NCBI GenBank assembly: GCA_937926445.1
Contig: CALBAK010000046.1
Location: 20,673-84,672 of the forward strand
Source: an uncultured Alphaproteobacteria bacterium
Lineage (GTDB): Bacteria; Pseudomonadota; Alphaproteobacteria; Geminicoccales; Geminicoccaceae
Length of the DNA: 64,000 nucleotides
Direction: 5' to 3'
Both the position numbers and the translations under genes were made by a program. How positions within the stretch are numbered: the stretch's first letter is position 1; each line of letters opens with the position of its first letter. A model generated the notes under the pieces. It was not told the DNA's origin. It did no database searches and saw nothing but the letters and a program-made list of their open reading frames with translations. This document shows positions 54,880 through 63,123 of this stretch, piece by piece.

Positions 54880-55133
54880 GATCCGCCACCCGCCTCGTTC
54901 AGGGCTCGTGCGCAGCGCCGGGCAAGGTCCTGCGCGTCGGCCCGCGTGAGCCCGGTCGAGAGCGCACGACGCTCACCGTCGACCAGCTCCAGGACCACGC
55001 GGAAGCGCTGCCCCTCGAGCCGCGGCGGTGCCGGCGCCCACTCGATCGTCACCCGCCGGACGTCGCGGGGCCGCACGGCCTCGCCGTTCGGCAGCACGGC
55101 GAGCGGGTCGGGGTTCGTCCAGGTCTCGCTCAT
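54876..55133 (-). CDS. Small hypothetical protein
   Basis: This 85-residue protein is of unknown family. It has no signal or membrane segment. The sequence is beta-rich in the middle ([29 protein letters not shown]) and has a C-terminal helix ([19 protein letters not shown]). It is translated just upstream of the 149-residue unknown and overlaps it by 4 bp, so the pair is coupled. It diverges from the nitrilase-like gene across 93 bases. Confidence 0.55.
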   Translation of the reverse strand: MSETWTNPDPLAVLPNGEAVRPRDVRRVTIEWAPAPPRLEGQRFRVVLELVDGERRALSTGLTRADAQDLARRCARALNEAGGGS

Positions 55134-55226
55134 CGCCGGACGAGCCTAAGCGGAGGCTCGCCACGATCAAGCGCCGCTCGACAGGCTCGGCGCGCCGATG
55201 CAGGAGCGGGAGCCGAGGAGGGAACG

Positions 55227-56180
55227 GTGGTGGAAACGGTCACGATCGCACTCTGGGCCGCCAACATGGGGCTCGAGCTCGAGGGGCCCGAGGCCTTTCT
55301 CGCAGTCGCCGAGCGGCAGCTCGAGCGGGCGCGGCGGGCCGGGGCCGGGCTCGTCGTGATGCCCGAGCATCTGGGCGAGGGCTGGCTGCAATGGGCGCCC
55401 GACGGCCTGCCCGAGAGCGCCGAGATTCCCTGGCTCGCGGAGGAGGCGCGCGGGATCCTGCCGCCGCTCTTTGCGGCCGCCGAGCGGGCCGGGCTGGCGC
55501 TGCTGGCGGGCACGGTGCCGGTCCGGGTCGGTCCCGGTCGGTTCCGCAACCGGGCGCATCTGCGGCTGCCGGACGGGACGACCTTCGTCCAGGACAAGCT
55601 GACGCTCACGCCCGACGAGCGCGACGTCGCCGCCTGGATGTTCGAGCCGGGCGAGCGGCTCGGCGTGGCGAGCTGGCAGGGGCTGCGGATCGTCACGCTG
55701 ATCTGTCTCGATGTCGAGCAGCCGGGGTTGGCTTCCCGGCTCGTGGCCGACCCGCCGGACCTCGTCCTCGTGCCGACCGACACGGCCGCCCTTTCCGGCT
55801 ATTGCCGGATACTCGCCTGTGCTCGCGCCCGGGCGGTCGAGCTGTGCACGGCGGTCGCGGTCGCGGGCGGGGTCGGCACGGTGCCGGTGCCGCCCGCGCG
55901 ACCGAACGTCTCGGGAGCCGCTCTTCTGGTCCCCTGCGAGACGGAGCTCGGCTCGACGGGCGTGTGGGCCGAGACCGGGCCGCTCGCCGCGACGGCCGGC
56001 GACGGCCCGCTCCTGATCGCGCGCGAGGTGCCGCTGGCCCGGCTGCGCCGCTTGCGGTCGACCGGCGCGGAGGTCTGGCCGGGCTTCCGCTCGGTGCCGC
56101 CCGAGGCGGTGGCACTCGACCCGGCGGTGCCTTCAGGCGAGACGGTCGAGGAGCAGGCCGCGGACGAGCGTGTCGGGTAG
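55227..56180 (+). CDS. Nitrilase-superfamily carbon-nitrogen hydrolase
   Basis: This 317-residue cytoplasmic enzyme has the complete nitrilase triad: Glu47 in [11 protein letters not shown], Lys124 in [11 protein letters not shown], and Cys160 in [12 protein letters not shown]. It hydrolyses a nitrile, amide or N-carbamoyl bond; the acceptor is not deducible. The Cys motif lacks the usual CxxxW-R-type residues of well-characterised branches, so it may form its own subfamily. The GTG at 55227 is clearly favoured because GGAGG lies five bases upstream. The C-terminal ~40 residues are beyond the core fold and rich in Pro and Glu. Confidence 0.88.
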   Translation: MVETVTIALWAANMGLELEGPEAFLAVAERQLERARRAGAGLVVMPEHLGEGWLQWAPDGLPESAEIPWLAEEARGILPPLFAAAERAGLALLAGTVPVRVGPGRFRNRAHLRLPDGTTFVQDKLTLTPDERDVAAWMFEPGERLGVASWQGLRIVTLICLDVEQPGLASRLVADPPDLVLVPTDTAALSGYCRILACARARAVELCTAVAVAGGVGTVPVPPARPNVSGAALLVPCETELGSTGVWAETGPLAATAGDGPLLIAREVPLARLRRLRSTGAEVWPGFRSVPPEAVALDPAVPSGETVEEQAADERVG

Positions 56181-56497
56181 CCGGCCGGGCCGGCGACGAT
56201 CGCGCGGGCGCGGCGGCACGGCCGCGGCATCGGTTCCGAGGGGCGCCGGGCCGCCGGTCGGCTCGACCGTGCCCGCCGGCGGCTCGGTCGCGTACACCAC
56301 GAGGGCGCGTCCCTTCGTCTCGTCGGCCATCGCCAGCCTCGCCGTGGTTGCGCTCGCCTTCACGATTCCTTTACCAGACTGCGCGCAGATCGAGGTCGAC
56401 GGCAACCGGTCGGGGCCGCTCGCCACATCCGGGTGCCGCGGCCGTCACCCTTGGCGCGCCGGCCGCGTCGGGGCGGGGCGGATGGAGCGGGATTGGG
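56181..56497 (+). other. 317-base gap before glmM; no convincing gene
   Basis: No conserved protein is recognised. On the minus strand a short frame from ATG 56330 to 56133 (65 codons, starting [18 protein letters not shown]) has a plausible GAGG at the right distance but overlaps the nitrilase gene end and has no family, so it is not called. The stretch presumably carries the glmM promoter, but no clear -35/-10 pair could be picked. Confidence 0.4.
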
Positions 56498-57853
56498 ATG
56501 GAGCGAAGGCTGTTCGGCACCGACGGGATCCGCGGCACCGCCAATCGCGAGCCGATGACGGCCGAGACCGCGCTCGCCCTCGGTCTCGCGGCGGGGCGGC
56601 GGTTCCGCCGCGGCGAGCATCGCCATCGGGTCGTGATCGGTAAGGACACCCGCCTTTCGGGTTATCTGCTCGAGCCCGCGCTGACTGCGGGCTTCATCGC
56701 CGCCGGGATGGACGTGATGCTGGTGGGGCCCATGCCGACTCCGGCCGTGGCCTTTCTCACCCGCTCGCTTCGGGCCGATCTCGGCGTGATGGTCTCGGCC
56801 TCGCACAATCCCTTCGCCGACAACGGGATCAAGCTCTTCGGACCGGACGGGTTCAAGCTCTCCGACGAGATCGAGCTCGAGATCGAGCGGCTGATGGAGG
56901 AAAGGCCCGAGGCGGGCCGTGTCGGTCCGGCCGCGCTCGGCCGCGCCCAGCGGCTCGAGGACGCGCGCGGCCGCTACGTCGAATCGCTCAAGAGCGCCTT
57001 CCCGAAAGGTCTGAACCTGCAGGGTATCCGGCTCGTCGTCGACTGCGCCAACGGTGCCGCCTACCACCTGGCGGGCGATCTCTTCTGGGAGCTCGGCGCC
57101 GAGGTGATCCGGATCGGCTGCCAGCCGAACGGGCTCAACATCAACGAGGGCTGTGGGTCGACCCACCCCGAGCTGCTCAAGGCCACCGTCCTCGAGCGAC
57201 GGGCCGACCTCGGCATCGCCCTCGACGGCGATGCCGACCGGATCGTGCTGCTCGACGAGCGCGGCAAGCTGGTCGACGGCGACCAGATCCTCGCGATGAT
57301 CGCCCGCGACTGGCAAGCCGAGGGACGGCTCGCGCGGCCCGGCATCGTCGCTACCGTGATGTCGAACCTCGGGCTGGAGCGCTATCTCGCGGGGCTCGGG
57401 CTCGCTCTCGAGCGGACCCGGGTCGGCGACCGCTACGTGGTCGAGGCGATGCGGGCCGGCGGCTACAATGTGGGGGGCGAGCAGTCCGGCCACATCGTGC
57501 TGACGGATCTCGCGACCACCGGCGACGGGCTCCTCGCCGGGCTGCAGGTGCTCGCGAGCCTGGCACGGGCCGGCCGGCCGCTCAGCGAGGTGGCACGGCT
57601 CTTCGAGCCCGTGCCGCAGCGGCTTCGCAACGTCCGCACCGAGCGCACGGTCGATCTCGCTGCACCCCGCCTCGAAGCCGTGATCGGCCGCGAGCGGGCG
57701 CGGCTCGACGGCCGTGGCCGGCTGCTCGTACGCGCTTCCGGCACCGAGCCCGTGATCCGAGTGATGGTCGAAGCCGAGGACGAGGGACTCCTTGAGGAGG
57801 TGCTCGCGACGGTGAGCGAGGCGATCGAGAGGGAGGCGAGAGCGATCGGGTAG
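56498..57853 (+). CDS. glmM: Phosphoglucosamine mutase GlmM
   Basis: This 451-residue cytoplasmic enzyme interconverts glucosamine-6-phosphate and glucosamine-1-phosphate for UDP-GlcNAc, peptidoglycan and LPS synthesis. The N-terminus [18 protein letters not shown] is diagnostic. The phospho-serine is Ser102 in [15 protein letters not shown], the metal loop is [11 protein letters not shown], the sugar loop is [10 protein letters not shown], and the phosphate-binding loop is [12 protein letters not shown]. Length and order are standard. ATG 56498 is the first codon before the conserved start and follows GGGATTGGG. A perfect hairpin (57881-57898) lies between this gene and the lipoprotein gene downstream. 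Confidence 0.97.
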   Translation: MERRLFGTDGIRGTANREPMTAETALALGLAAGRRFRRGEHRHRVVIGKDTRLSGYLLEPALTAGFIAAGMDVMLVGPMPTPAVAFLTRSLRADLGVMVSASHNPFADNGIKLFGPDGFKLSDEIELEIERLMEERPEAGRVGPAALGRAQRLEDARGRYVESLKSAFPKGLNLQGIRLVVDCANGAAYHLAGDLFWELGAEVIRIGCQPNGLNINEGCGSTHPELLKATVLERRADLGIALDGDADRIVLLDERGKLVDGDQILAMIARDWQAEGRLARPGIVATVMSNLGLERYLAGLGLALERTRVGDRYVVEAMRAGGYNVGGEQSGHIVLTDLATTGDGLLAGLQVLASLARAGRPLSEVARLFEPVPQRLRNVRTERTVDLAAPRLEAVIGRERARLDGRGRLLVRASGTEPVIRVMVEAEDEGLLEEVLATVSEAIEREARAIG

Positions 57854-57880
57854 GTTCAACCCAAGATCGATTTCGGCTAT

Positions 57881-57898
57881 CCTCCGCGCTTGCGGAGG
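57881..57898 (+). promoter_or_regulatory. Perfect hairpin that pairs the ribosome-binding site of the next gene
   Basis: CCTCCGC (57881-57887), loop GCTT, GCGGAGG (57892-57898): seven G-C-rich base pairs. The GGAGG in the right arm is the Shine-Dalgarno sequence for the ATG at 57904. No T-run follows, so a terminator role for glmM is unlikely; occlusion of translation initiation is the more direct reading. Confidence 0.6.
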
Positions 57899-57903
57899 TG
57901 GCC

Positions 57904-59553
57904 ATGCCGGTTAACGGAGGTGTGCCGCGCCGGGTGCTGGCGGGCGGCCTGAGTGTCGTCCTGGTCGGCTGCGCCGAGCCGCAGGGCCCCGTCCCGACCG
58001 CGGGTCCGGCGAAAGGCGCGATCGCTCAGACGACGACGGCCGCCCCGGCCGCACCGCGGCGCGTCGGTTGTGTCGAGGCGGTGGGCGCGCTCGATCGGAC
58101 CGCCGGCGGAGTGGTCGCGGGCGGCGGGTCTGGCCCCCCTGCTCTGGCCTTGTTCGAGGAGACCGGCCGAACGGCCGCGGCGCTGCGGATCGACCTGCCG
58201 GTGCCGGTGGTGCGGACGCCGGCCGAGGTCGCGGCGGGTTGCCTGCTTCTGGTCGAGATCGAGGCGGAGCCGGCCGAACGCCGGGTCCTCGGGCGCGAGC
58301 GGGTCTGGTCGGAGCGGGAAGTTTCGCGTGAGCGGCGGCCGAACCCCGAGTACGAGCAGGCGCGGCGCGAGCTCGCTCGGCTCGCGGACCAACTCGATCG
58401 CGAGGATCGCGAGCAGGCCCGTGACCTGAAGCGGCTCGCGCCGACCGGCAACGCGCTGGTCGACACTCTGGGCCTCGTGGGCGGGCTCGTATTGGGCGGG
58501 ATCGGCACGTTCGCGCGCGATCGCGAGTTCGAGGAAGCGCGGGCGCGGCTCGAATCGGTCCCGCGCTGGATCGAGGAGAGCCGCAGCGAGCCCTACCAGG
58601 TCACGGTGGCGGAGACCGAGCTGATCCGGCGGGCGACGGTGCGGCTCGCGCTGGTCGAGCCCGACGGCCGGCGGTACTGGGCGAGCGTGACGCCGGTCGT
58701 GCGAACCGATCGCCTGCGCGTGGCGGTCGATCCGCATCCGCGCGATCGGGCCAGTTTGGCGGGCGAAGGGCGGCTCTCGACAGTGGCCGATCTCGAAGCA
58801 CTCGCCGCCGCTCCGCCGCCGGTGACGCTCTCCGAGCTCCTGCCGCGGCTCGCCGCGCTGGTGGGCGAGCCCGGCCGGGCGGGTGGGCCCGCCGAGGCAC
58901 GCGTCGCTTGGGCGAACATGCCTGTGCCGCGGCTCGCCGGGGCATCGAAACCCGCGGCGGAGGAGGCCGCCCGTGGCCCGGGTCATCCCGCACGGCGCCC
59001 GGCCCCGTCCGGGCGCCCCGCGCGGCCGCCGGCCTCGAAAGAGGGGCTTGCGCGTCCGCCGGCGAGGCTCGATCCGTCGGTGATTGCCGTCGGGCCGATC
59101 GCGGTCGAAGACGGCCGAGGGGGACGACAAGAGGAGAGGGGAGCGCCCGCCGGGGCGGCCGAGGCGAACGCAGCCGTAGTCCGGGTCCAGGGGCCCGGAG
59201 GCGAGGCGCATGGCTTCTATCTCGCCCGTGACAAGATCGTGACCTTGGGTCGCGTGCTCGGCGGCTCGAGCCTCGCCCGGATCGAGACGGCCGACGGCTT
59301 CACGACCTGGGGCGTGGTCGAGCGCGAGCGACCCGACAGCGAGCTTCTCCTCTTGCACGTGCCACGCCCGGGCCGACCCCTGCCGACGGCCGGGTCGGCC
59401 GCGGCCGGCGTTCCGGGGGGGCCGTTGCCGGAGCCGGGGATGCCGGTCCTGGTCGAGGGCAGGGTCGTCGCCGTGAGCCTCGACCCGCTCGCGGGCCGGC
59501 TCGCCGGCCCCGCGGAGCTCGCTCGGCTGCTCCCCGAGCCCGAGGGCCGATGA
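57904..59553 (+). CDS. Lipoprotein with a possible degenerate trypsin-like C-terminal domain
   Basis: This 549-residue secreted lipoprotein has a signal peptide ending in the lipobox LVGC (Cys near residue 23). The middle (about 100-260) contains Glu/Arg-rich helices and a Gly-rich hydrophobic stretch (LVDTLGLVGGLVLGGIG). A Pro/Ala/Arg-rich linker follows. The last ~110 residues (VVRVQGPGGEAHGFYLARDK, then IVTLGRVLGGSSLARIETADG) line up by pattern with the first barrel of trypsin-like proteases, but the His and Asp of the triad are not where expected. A non-catalytic domain is therefore inferred. ATG 57904 follows GGAGG, which lies in a hairpin. No homologous family was recognised. Confidence 0.7.
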   Translation: MPVNGGVPRRVLAGGLSVVLVGCAEPQGPVPTAGPAKGAIAQTTTAAPAAPRRVGCVEAVGALDRTAGGVVAGGGSGPPALALFEETGRTAAALRIDLPVPVVRTPAEVAAGCLLLVEIEAEPAERRVLGRERVWSEREVSRERRPNPEYEQARRELARLADQLDREDREQARDLKRLAPTGNALVDTLGLVGGLVLGGIGTFARDREFEEARARLESVPRWIEESRSEPYQVTVAETELIRRATVRLALVEPDGRRYWASVTPVVRTDRLRVAVDPHPRDRASLAGEGRLSTVADLEALAAAPPPVTLSELLPRLAALVGEPGRAGGPAEARVAWANMPVPRLAGASKPAAEEAARGPGHPARRPAPSGRPARPPASKEGLARPPARLDPSVIAVGPIAVEDGRGGRQEERGAPAGAAEANAAVVRVQGPGGEAHGFYLARDKIVTLGRVLGGSSLARIETADGFTTWGVVERERPDSELLLLHVPRPGRPLPTAGSAAAGVPGGPLPEPGMPVLVEGRVVAVSLDPLAGRLAGPAELARLLPEPEGR

Positions 59554-60382
59554 GCCGGCGGGGCCGTGATCCCGGCTCGCTCCGATCGCGCAGCGACCGG
59601 GCTGGCCGAGGACGAGGCCCAGCTCGAGCCGCCGCGGTGGCTCGCAGCGGAGCAGACGTGCGCACCGCAGGGCCGGAGCCTCACTCTCCTCGCTCCCGGA
59701 TGCAGCGGGCCCCGGACCTCCGGCCGTGGCTGTCGCGAGAGGAGAAGACCGGGCGGGGCAGAGGGGCGCCGGCTCGGGAGAGGGGGCGGTCGAGGGTGGA
59801 GATCCGATGGCCCGCTCGGGGAGGTCCCGGCGGGCGCGGATCCGCGCGCGGGTGGCGGCCGGCCGGAGCGTCGAGGCGGGCCCGTCCGCTCGAGCGCTCC
59901 GGTGGTCGCGGTCTCCCGTCGGGCGGGCCGTGCGTCGCGCGGACGGGTTCAGCGAGCCGCCTGGCGAGGGTCGGCCGGCTGGCCGGCGGGGCGGGGAGCG
60001 CGACGGCGCGTGGGGTGATCGGTGAGCTCGACCCCCCCTCGCCCCACCGTCGATGCCCGGGGTCGGTAGGCGACCTCGCGGCCGCGGTCGGGCTCGCGCA
60101 CGCCCGCGGGGGGATGGCAGTGGCACCTGGCATCGTTGATACTAGCTGGCGCTCTCGCGTGCGCCCGCGGGAGGATGGGCGGACGGGGCGATCGGCGTCG
60201 GTCGCCCGCCGGGTCGCGCCGGAGCGCGGGCGACTTCGCCCCCTGTCGGAGCGTACCGCCCGTCGGTCCGGGTTCGGCAGGAGCTCGAGCGTCGGCCGTG
60301 GCTGTCCCGGGATGGCACGAGCAACCGGATCCGGCCGGGGCCGACGGCAGCGGGTGCAGATCCGCGCGCAGGAGGGCTCTCC
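59554..60382. other. 829-base GC-saturated gap without a recognisable gene
   Basis: Several long frames are open on both strands, but all translate to Arg/Gly/Pro/Ala-rich nonsense and none resembles a protein family, including RsmI, which often precedes yraN. A 14-base direct repeat CGGCCGTGGCTGTC occurs at 59721-59734 and 60293-60306, each followed within about 110 bases by GATCCGCGCGC. This may be an old duplication or decayed gene. Confidence 0.5.
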
Positions 60383-60736
60383 ATGAGTGACGGCCGATCC
60401 GACCGCCGGGGTCGCGCCGCCGAGTTGTTCGCGGCGTGGCTACTGCGGCTCAAGGGCTATCGAATCGTCGAGCGGCGCCTCGTGACACCCTGCGGCGAGA
60501 TCGACCTGATCGCCCGGCGCGGCGGGGTCCTGGTGTTCGTCGAGGTCAAGCGGCGCGGCGAGACCGCTTCTGCCCTCGGGGCGCTCGGCGAGCGGCAGCG
60601 GCTGCGGATCGTCCGGGCGGCGGCGCTCTATCTGCAGGCGCGGCCGCAGCTCGCCGGGCTCGCCTGCCGGTTCGATCTGGTAGCGATCGGCGCGCGGGGC
60701 TGGCCGGTCCATCTGCCGGATGCCTGGCGGCCGTGA
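60383..60736 (+). CDS. YraN family (UPF0102) endonuclease-like protein
   Basis: This 117-residue protein of the Holliday-junction-resolvase-like fold has the conserved opening GRAAELFAAWLLRLKGYRIVERR, followed by the metal-binding-type residues in CGEIDLIARRGGVLVFVEVKRR (Glu, Asp, Glu-x-Lys), and RIVRAAALYLQARP. YraN proteins are thought to be nucleases, but their role is not settled. ATG 60383 follows GGAGGGCTCTCC. The usual upstream neighbour rsmI is absent here, replaced by a gene-free stretch. Confidence 0.92.
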   Translation: MSDGRSDRRGRAAELFAAWLLRLKGYRIVERRLVTPCGEIDLIARRGGVLVFVEVKRRGETASALGALGERQRLRIVRAAALYLQARPQLAGLACRFDLVAIGARGWPVHLPDAWRP

Positions 60737-61514
60737 GCGCTGCGGCCTCGGGCGCCGGGTGGGGGCAACGGCCGTTCGGCTCGTGGGGCGATGGTCGTCG
60801 TCGGGACCGGTGGAGGAGCTCCGGCCGCTTCCGGCCGAGCGGTCCGCAACGGGGGCTCCGCGCCCCGGGGCTCGCGCCTGTCGCCGACCCGGATCCGCTT
60901 CGGAGGAACCCGTCGCACGACGCTCCGCCTCGAGCCCGTGGGCGGCGCGGACAGCCGCCCGATCGCGCAGCCGAGGTGGGGGCGCGCGTCTGCGCGCAAA
61001 GTAGGCCTCGCCCTGGTGTTCCCCGGGCGCTGGGCCGGCGCACGCCCTAGCCCTCGATCTCGACGGACGATCGCGCCGACGGCGGTTCCGGCTGCGCGCC
61101 GAAGGTCGGGCAGCGGAGCCGAGGGAGCGGCAGGAGCCGCCGTGCTTGCGGCTCTCGCGCCGCAGGCGAGGGATTGCTTATGGCCCGCGGTCTCGGGGCC
61201 TTGCGGTCGCGAGCCGGGAACGGGGCGCGGATGGGTGGGCGGAAATCCCGCTTTCCGGCTTGACGGGGAGGCGCGCCGGCCGATGTGCCGGCGGCTCGGA
61301 CGGGGCCGGCGGCCCGACCGAAGGTCGATGGCCGGCCGAGCTGCGCCACGCGGGTGGCGGGTGCGATGGCAAGCGGCCAGGGGAACACCTCGAACGGCCC
61401 GGTCGGTGGTCTGGCGTGAGTCTCGGTGATGGCCCGATGGGCCGGGAGCGGCCGCGTGGGATCGCCTGTTCCGCCTCCGGGCGGCGGTCGGCGTGGTCGT
61501 TGCGGTGCCCGGAG
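60737..61514. other. 778-base GC-saturated gap between yraN and the IS5 relic
   Basis: No gene, RNA or clear regulatory element was recognised. Open frames on both strands are Arg/Pro/Ala-rich without family motifs. The stretch could hold the decayed right flank of the insertion element. Confidence 0.5.
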
Positions 61515-62584
61515 CGGTCGGGCGGGCCCGGCTCTTCCCTCGATCCAGACCGGGCGAGGCAAGGTGTGGGCGGGGTCGGCGAGCGGGATGCGGGCGTTGG
61601 CGGGGGCCGGGCCGATGCCGCCCGCGACGGGGCCCGTGCGGCCGTTCTCGGTGACGAACCCAGGCGCGACCGGGCCGCGCAGCCGAACGCGTGGGGCATG
61701 GCCGCGGGCGATGTGCGTCGGCATCGGCCGGCCCCTCGGCTCGGCGCGCAGGAAGTCGGGCACGAGGCCGCGCCGATCGAGCATCCCCCCATCGGCCGCG
61801 CTGCGCCGGGTGGTGAGGGCCCCGACCCCGCCGGCACGGTTGTTGGGATCGAGCCCGGCGCCGAGCCGGCCGCCCTCGTGCTGCGCCGCACGCGCGACGG
61901 TGCAACGGCGGACGAAGCCGTGCCCACGACCGCTACCGAGAGGGTTCTCGTAGCCGAACATCGGCACTGCGCTCTCGGCCGCCCGTCGTCGGGAACCGCC
62001 CTCGGGCGGCCCGGCCTCGCGGCCGCGCTCGATGGTCCCGCGGCCGTCGCGGTCGATCTGCCGCGTGCGCGCTTTCGAGCAGCCTTCGGGCGTGCCGCCA
62101 TCGCGCAGCCTCGCCTTCTCCTCCTTCCTCGGCCGAGGCCACCGGGCCTCGACCACGGGTGGCATCGACGATCGGCCCGCCCGTGGCCGGGAAGCCCGCT
62201 CGGCCGGCGTCGCCTCGCAGCGGGCGAACGGCCGCACCCGCGCGCTTCGGCTGCTCGCGCAGAGCCCGATCGTCTGGGGGTGGGGGCCCGCATCGCGCAG
62301 TGCCGGGCCGGCGAAGCGCAGGAACAAGGGGCGGTGGCGCAGCCGATACGCGGCCTGCCCGTCCGACAGCGTGGAGAGTGCCTGCAGCGCCAGGACGGGG
62401 GACATCGGTACCGCCTCGTCGGGCGGCCGGCCGCCGCGGCTGCGATCCGCCCGGGGTGGCGCCGCCGCCCGATCCCCGCGGAACGCCTCGAACGCCACCA
62501 AGATGCGCAGCCGCTCCGGCGGGTCGCCCGAGGCCGACGGCCGGCAAGGAGCTCCTTCCCGTCGAACAACCCCGCCCGTCCCAC
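61515..62584 (-). mobile_element. Relic of an IS5-family transposase
   Basis: Minus-strand frames spell a diverged IS5-type DDE transposase in order: GRAGLFDGKELLA (from a GTG at 62584 after GGAGGT), ASGDPPERL (62534), RGGRPPDE, LALQALSTLSDGQAAYRLR, then, after a frame change near 62265, LREQPKRAGAA and GGPIVDAT (first catalytic Asp, about 62166). A change back near 62158 gives PVVEARWPRPRKEEKARL, GGTPEGCSKARTRQIDRDGR, VPMFGYENPLG, HGFVRRCTV, LDPNN, RRGLVPDFLRAEPRGRPM and PRPVWIEGR. The second Asp (expected in WADTAYRS, here GALTTRRS) and the final Glu (expected in RSRVEHVFA, here RGPVAPGFV) are lost. At least three frame changes and these losses make it inactive. Terminal inverted repeats were not found. 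Confidence 0.8.
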
Positions 62585-63123
62585 CGTGCCGCACCTCCCC
62601 CTCAGCACGGGCGGCCGATCGGATCGGACCGCATCGGGACCGGGGGTGTTTCGAGACGGCCGAAAGCTCGGAGCGTGGCGCGACCGAAAGCCGACGGTCG
62701 TCGCGTGTTCCCGATGCTTGAGGGCAGGAGGCTCACGCCCAGCCGCGCGCGCCTTTCCGAAACGCGTGTTCCGCGCGCGGGGGGCACGAGGAGATCTTCC
62801 CGTTGCCGGGCGGGCCCGAGAGCGTGTGTTGGCCGCGCGGGGTCGAACCGCGCGGACGACGATATTCGTCGGGAGGCCGCAGGCCCGTTCCGCGCGCGGG
62901 TGATCAGGGGTAGCGGCATTCGTGAGAGGGGCCGGATCGAGGTCTTCGCCGCGCGTGGAGGCACGAGTCGTTCTTCGAGAGCCTCGCGCTGGATGCCGAG
63001 CGTGTTCCGCGCGGGGGCGGACAGCCCGGCCTCACGCCGGATGGCTCGGTGGAGGCCCGCGAGAAGGGGGATGGGCGGCGATGCGCGCCGGGGGCGGGGC
63101 CGGCGCGCCCGACCGGGCCGGGC
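62585..63123. other. 539-base gap with a degenerate 58-61-base periodicity
   Basis: No gene recognised. Copies of GCGTGTTCCG or close variants recur at 62703, 62764, 62822, 62883, 62942 and 63000, i.e. every 58-61 bases, mostly followed by CGCGCGGGG-like bases; the text between copies is diverged. A 15-base inverted repeat CGACGATATTCGTCG lies at 62857-62871. The region sits between the IS5 relic and mutY. Confidence 0.45.

Noticed and set aside
56133..56330. Possible 65-residue minus-strand protein starting [18 protein letters not shown]
   Set aside because: It has a plausible ribosome-binding site but overlaps the nitrilase gene end, has a low-complexity second half and no known family.
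57877..60126. Minus-strand frame of 749 codons opposite the lipoprotein gene
   Set aside because: Low-complexity Pro/Arg composition with no domain; the plus strand has a lipobox and a ribosome-binding site.
59550..60386. Plus-strand 278-codon frame between the lipoprotein gene and yraN
   Set aside because: Arg/Gly-rich throughout, no recognisable motif, and equally long frames exist on the other strand.
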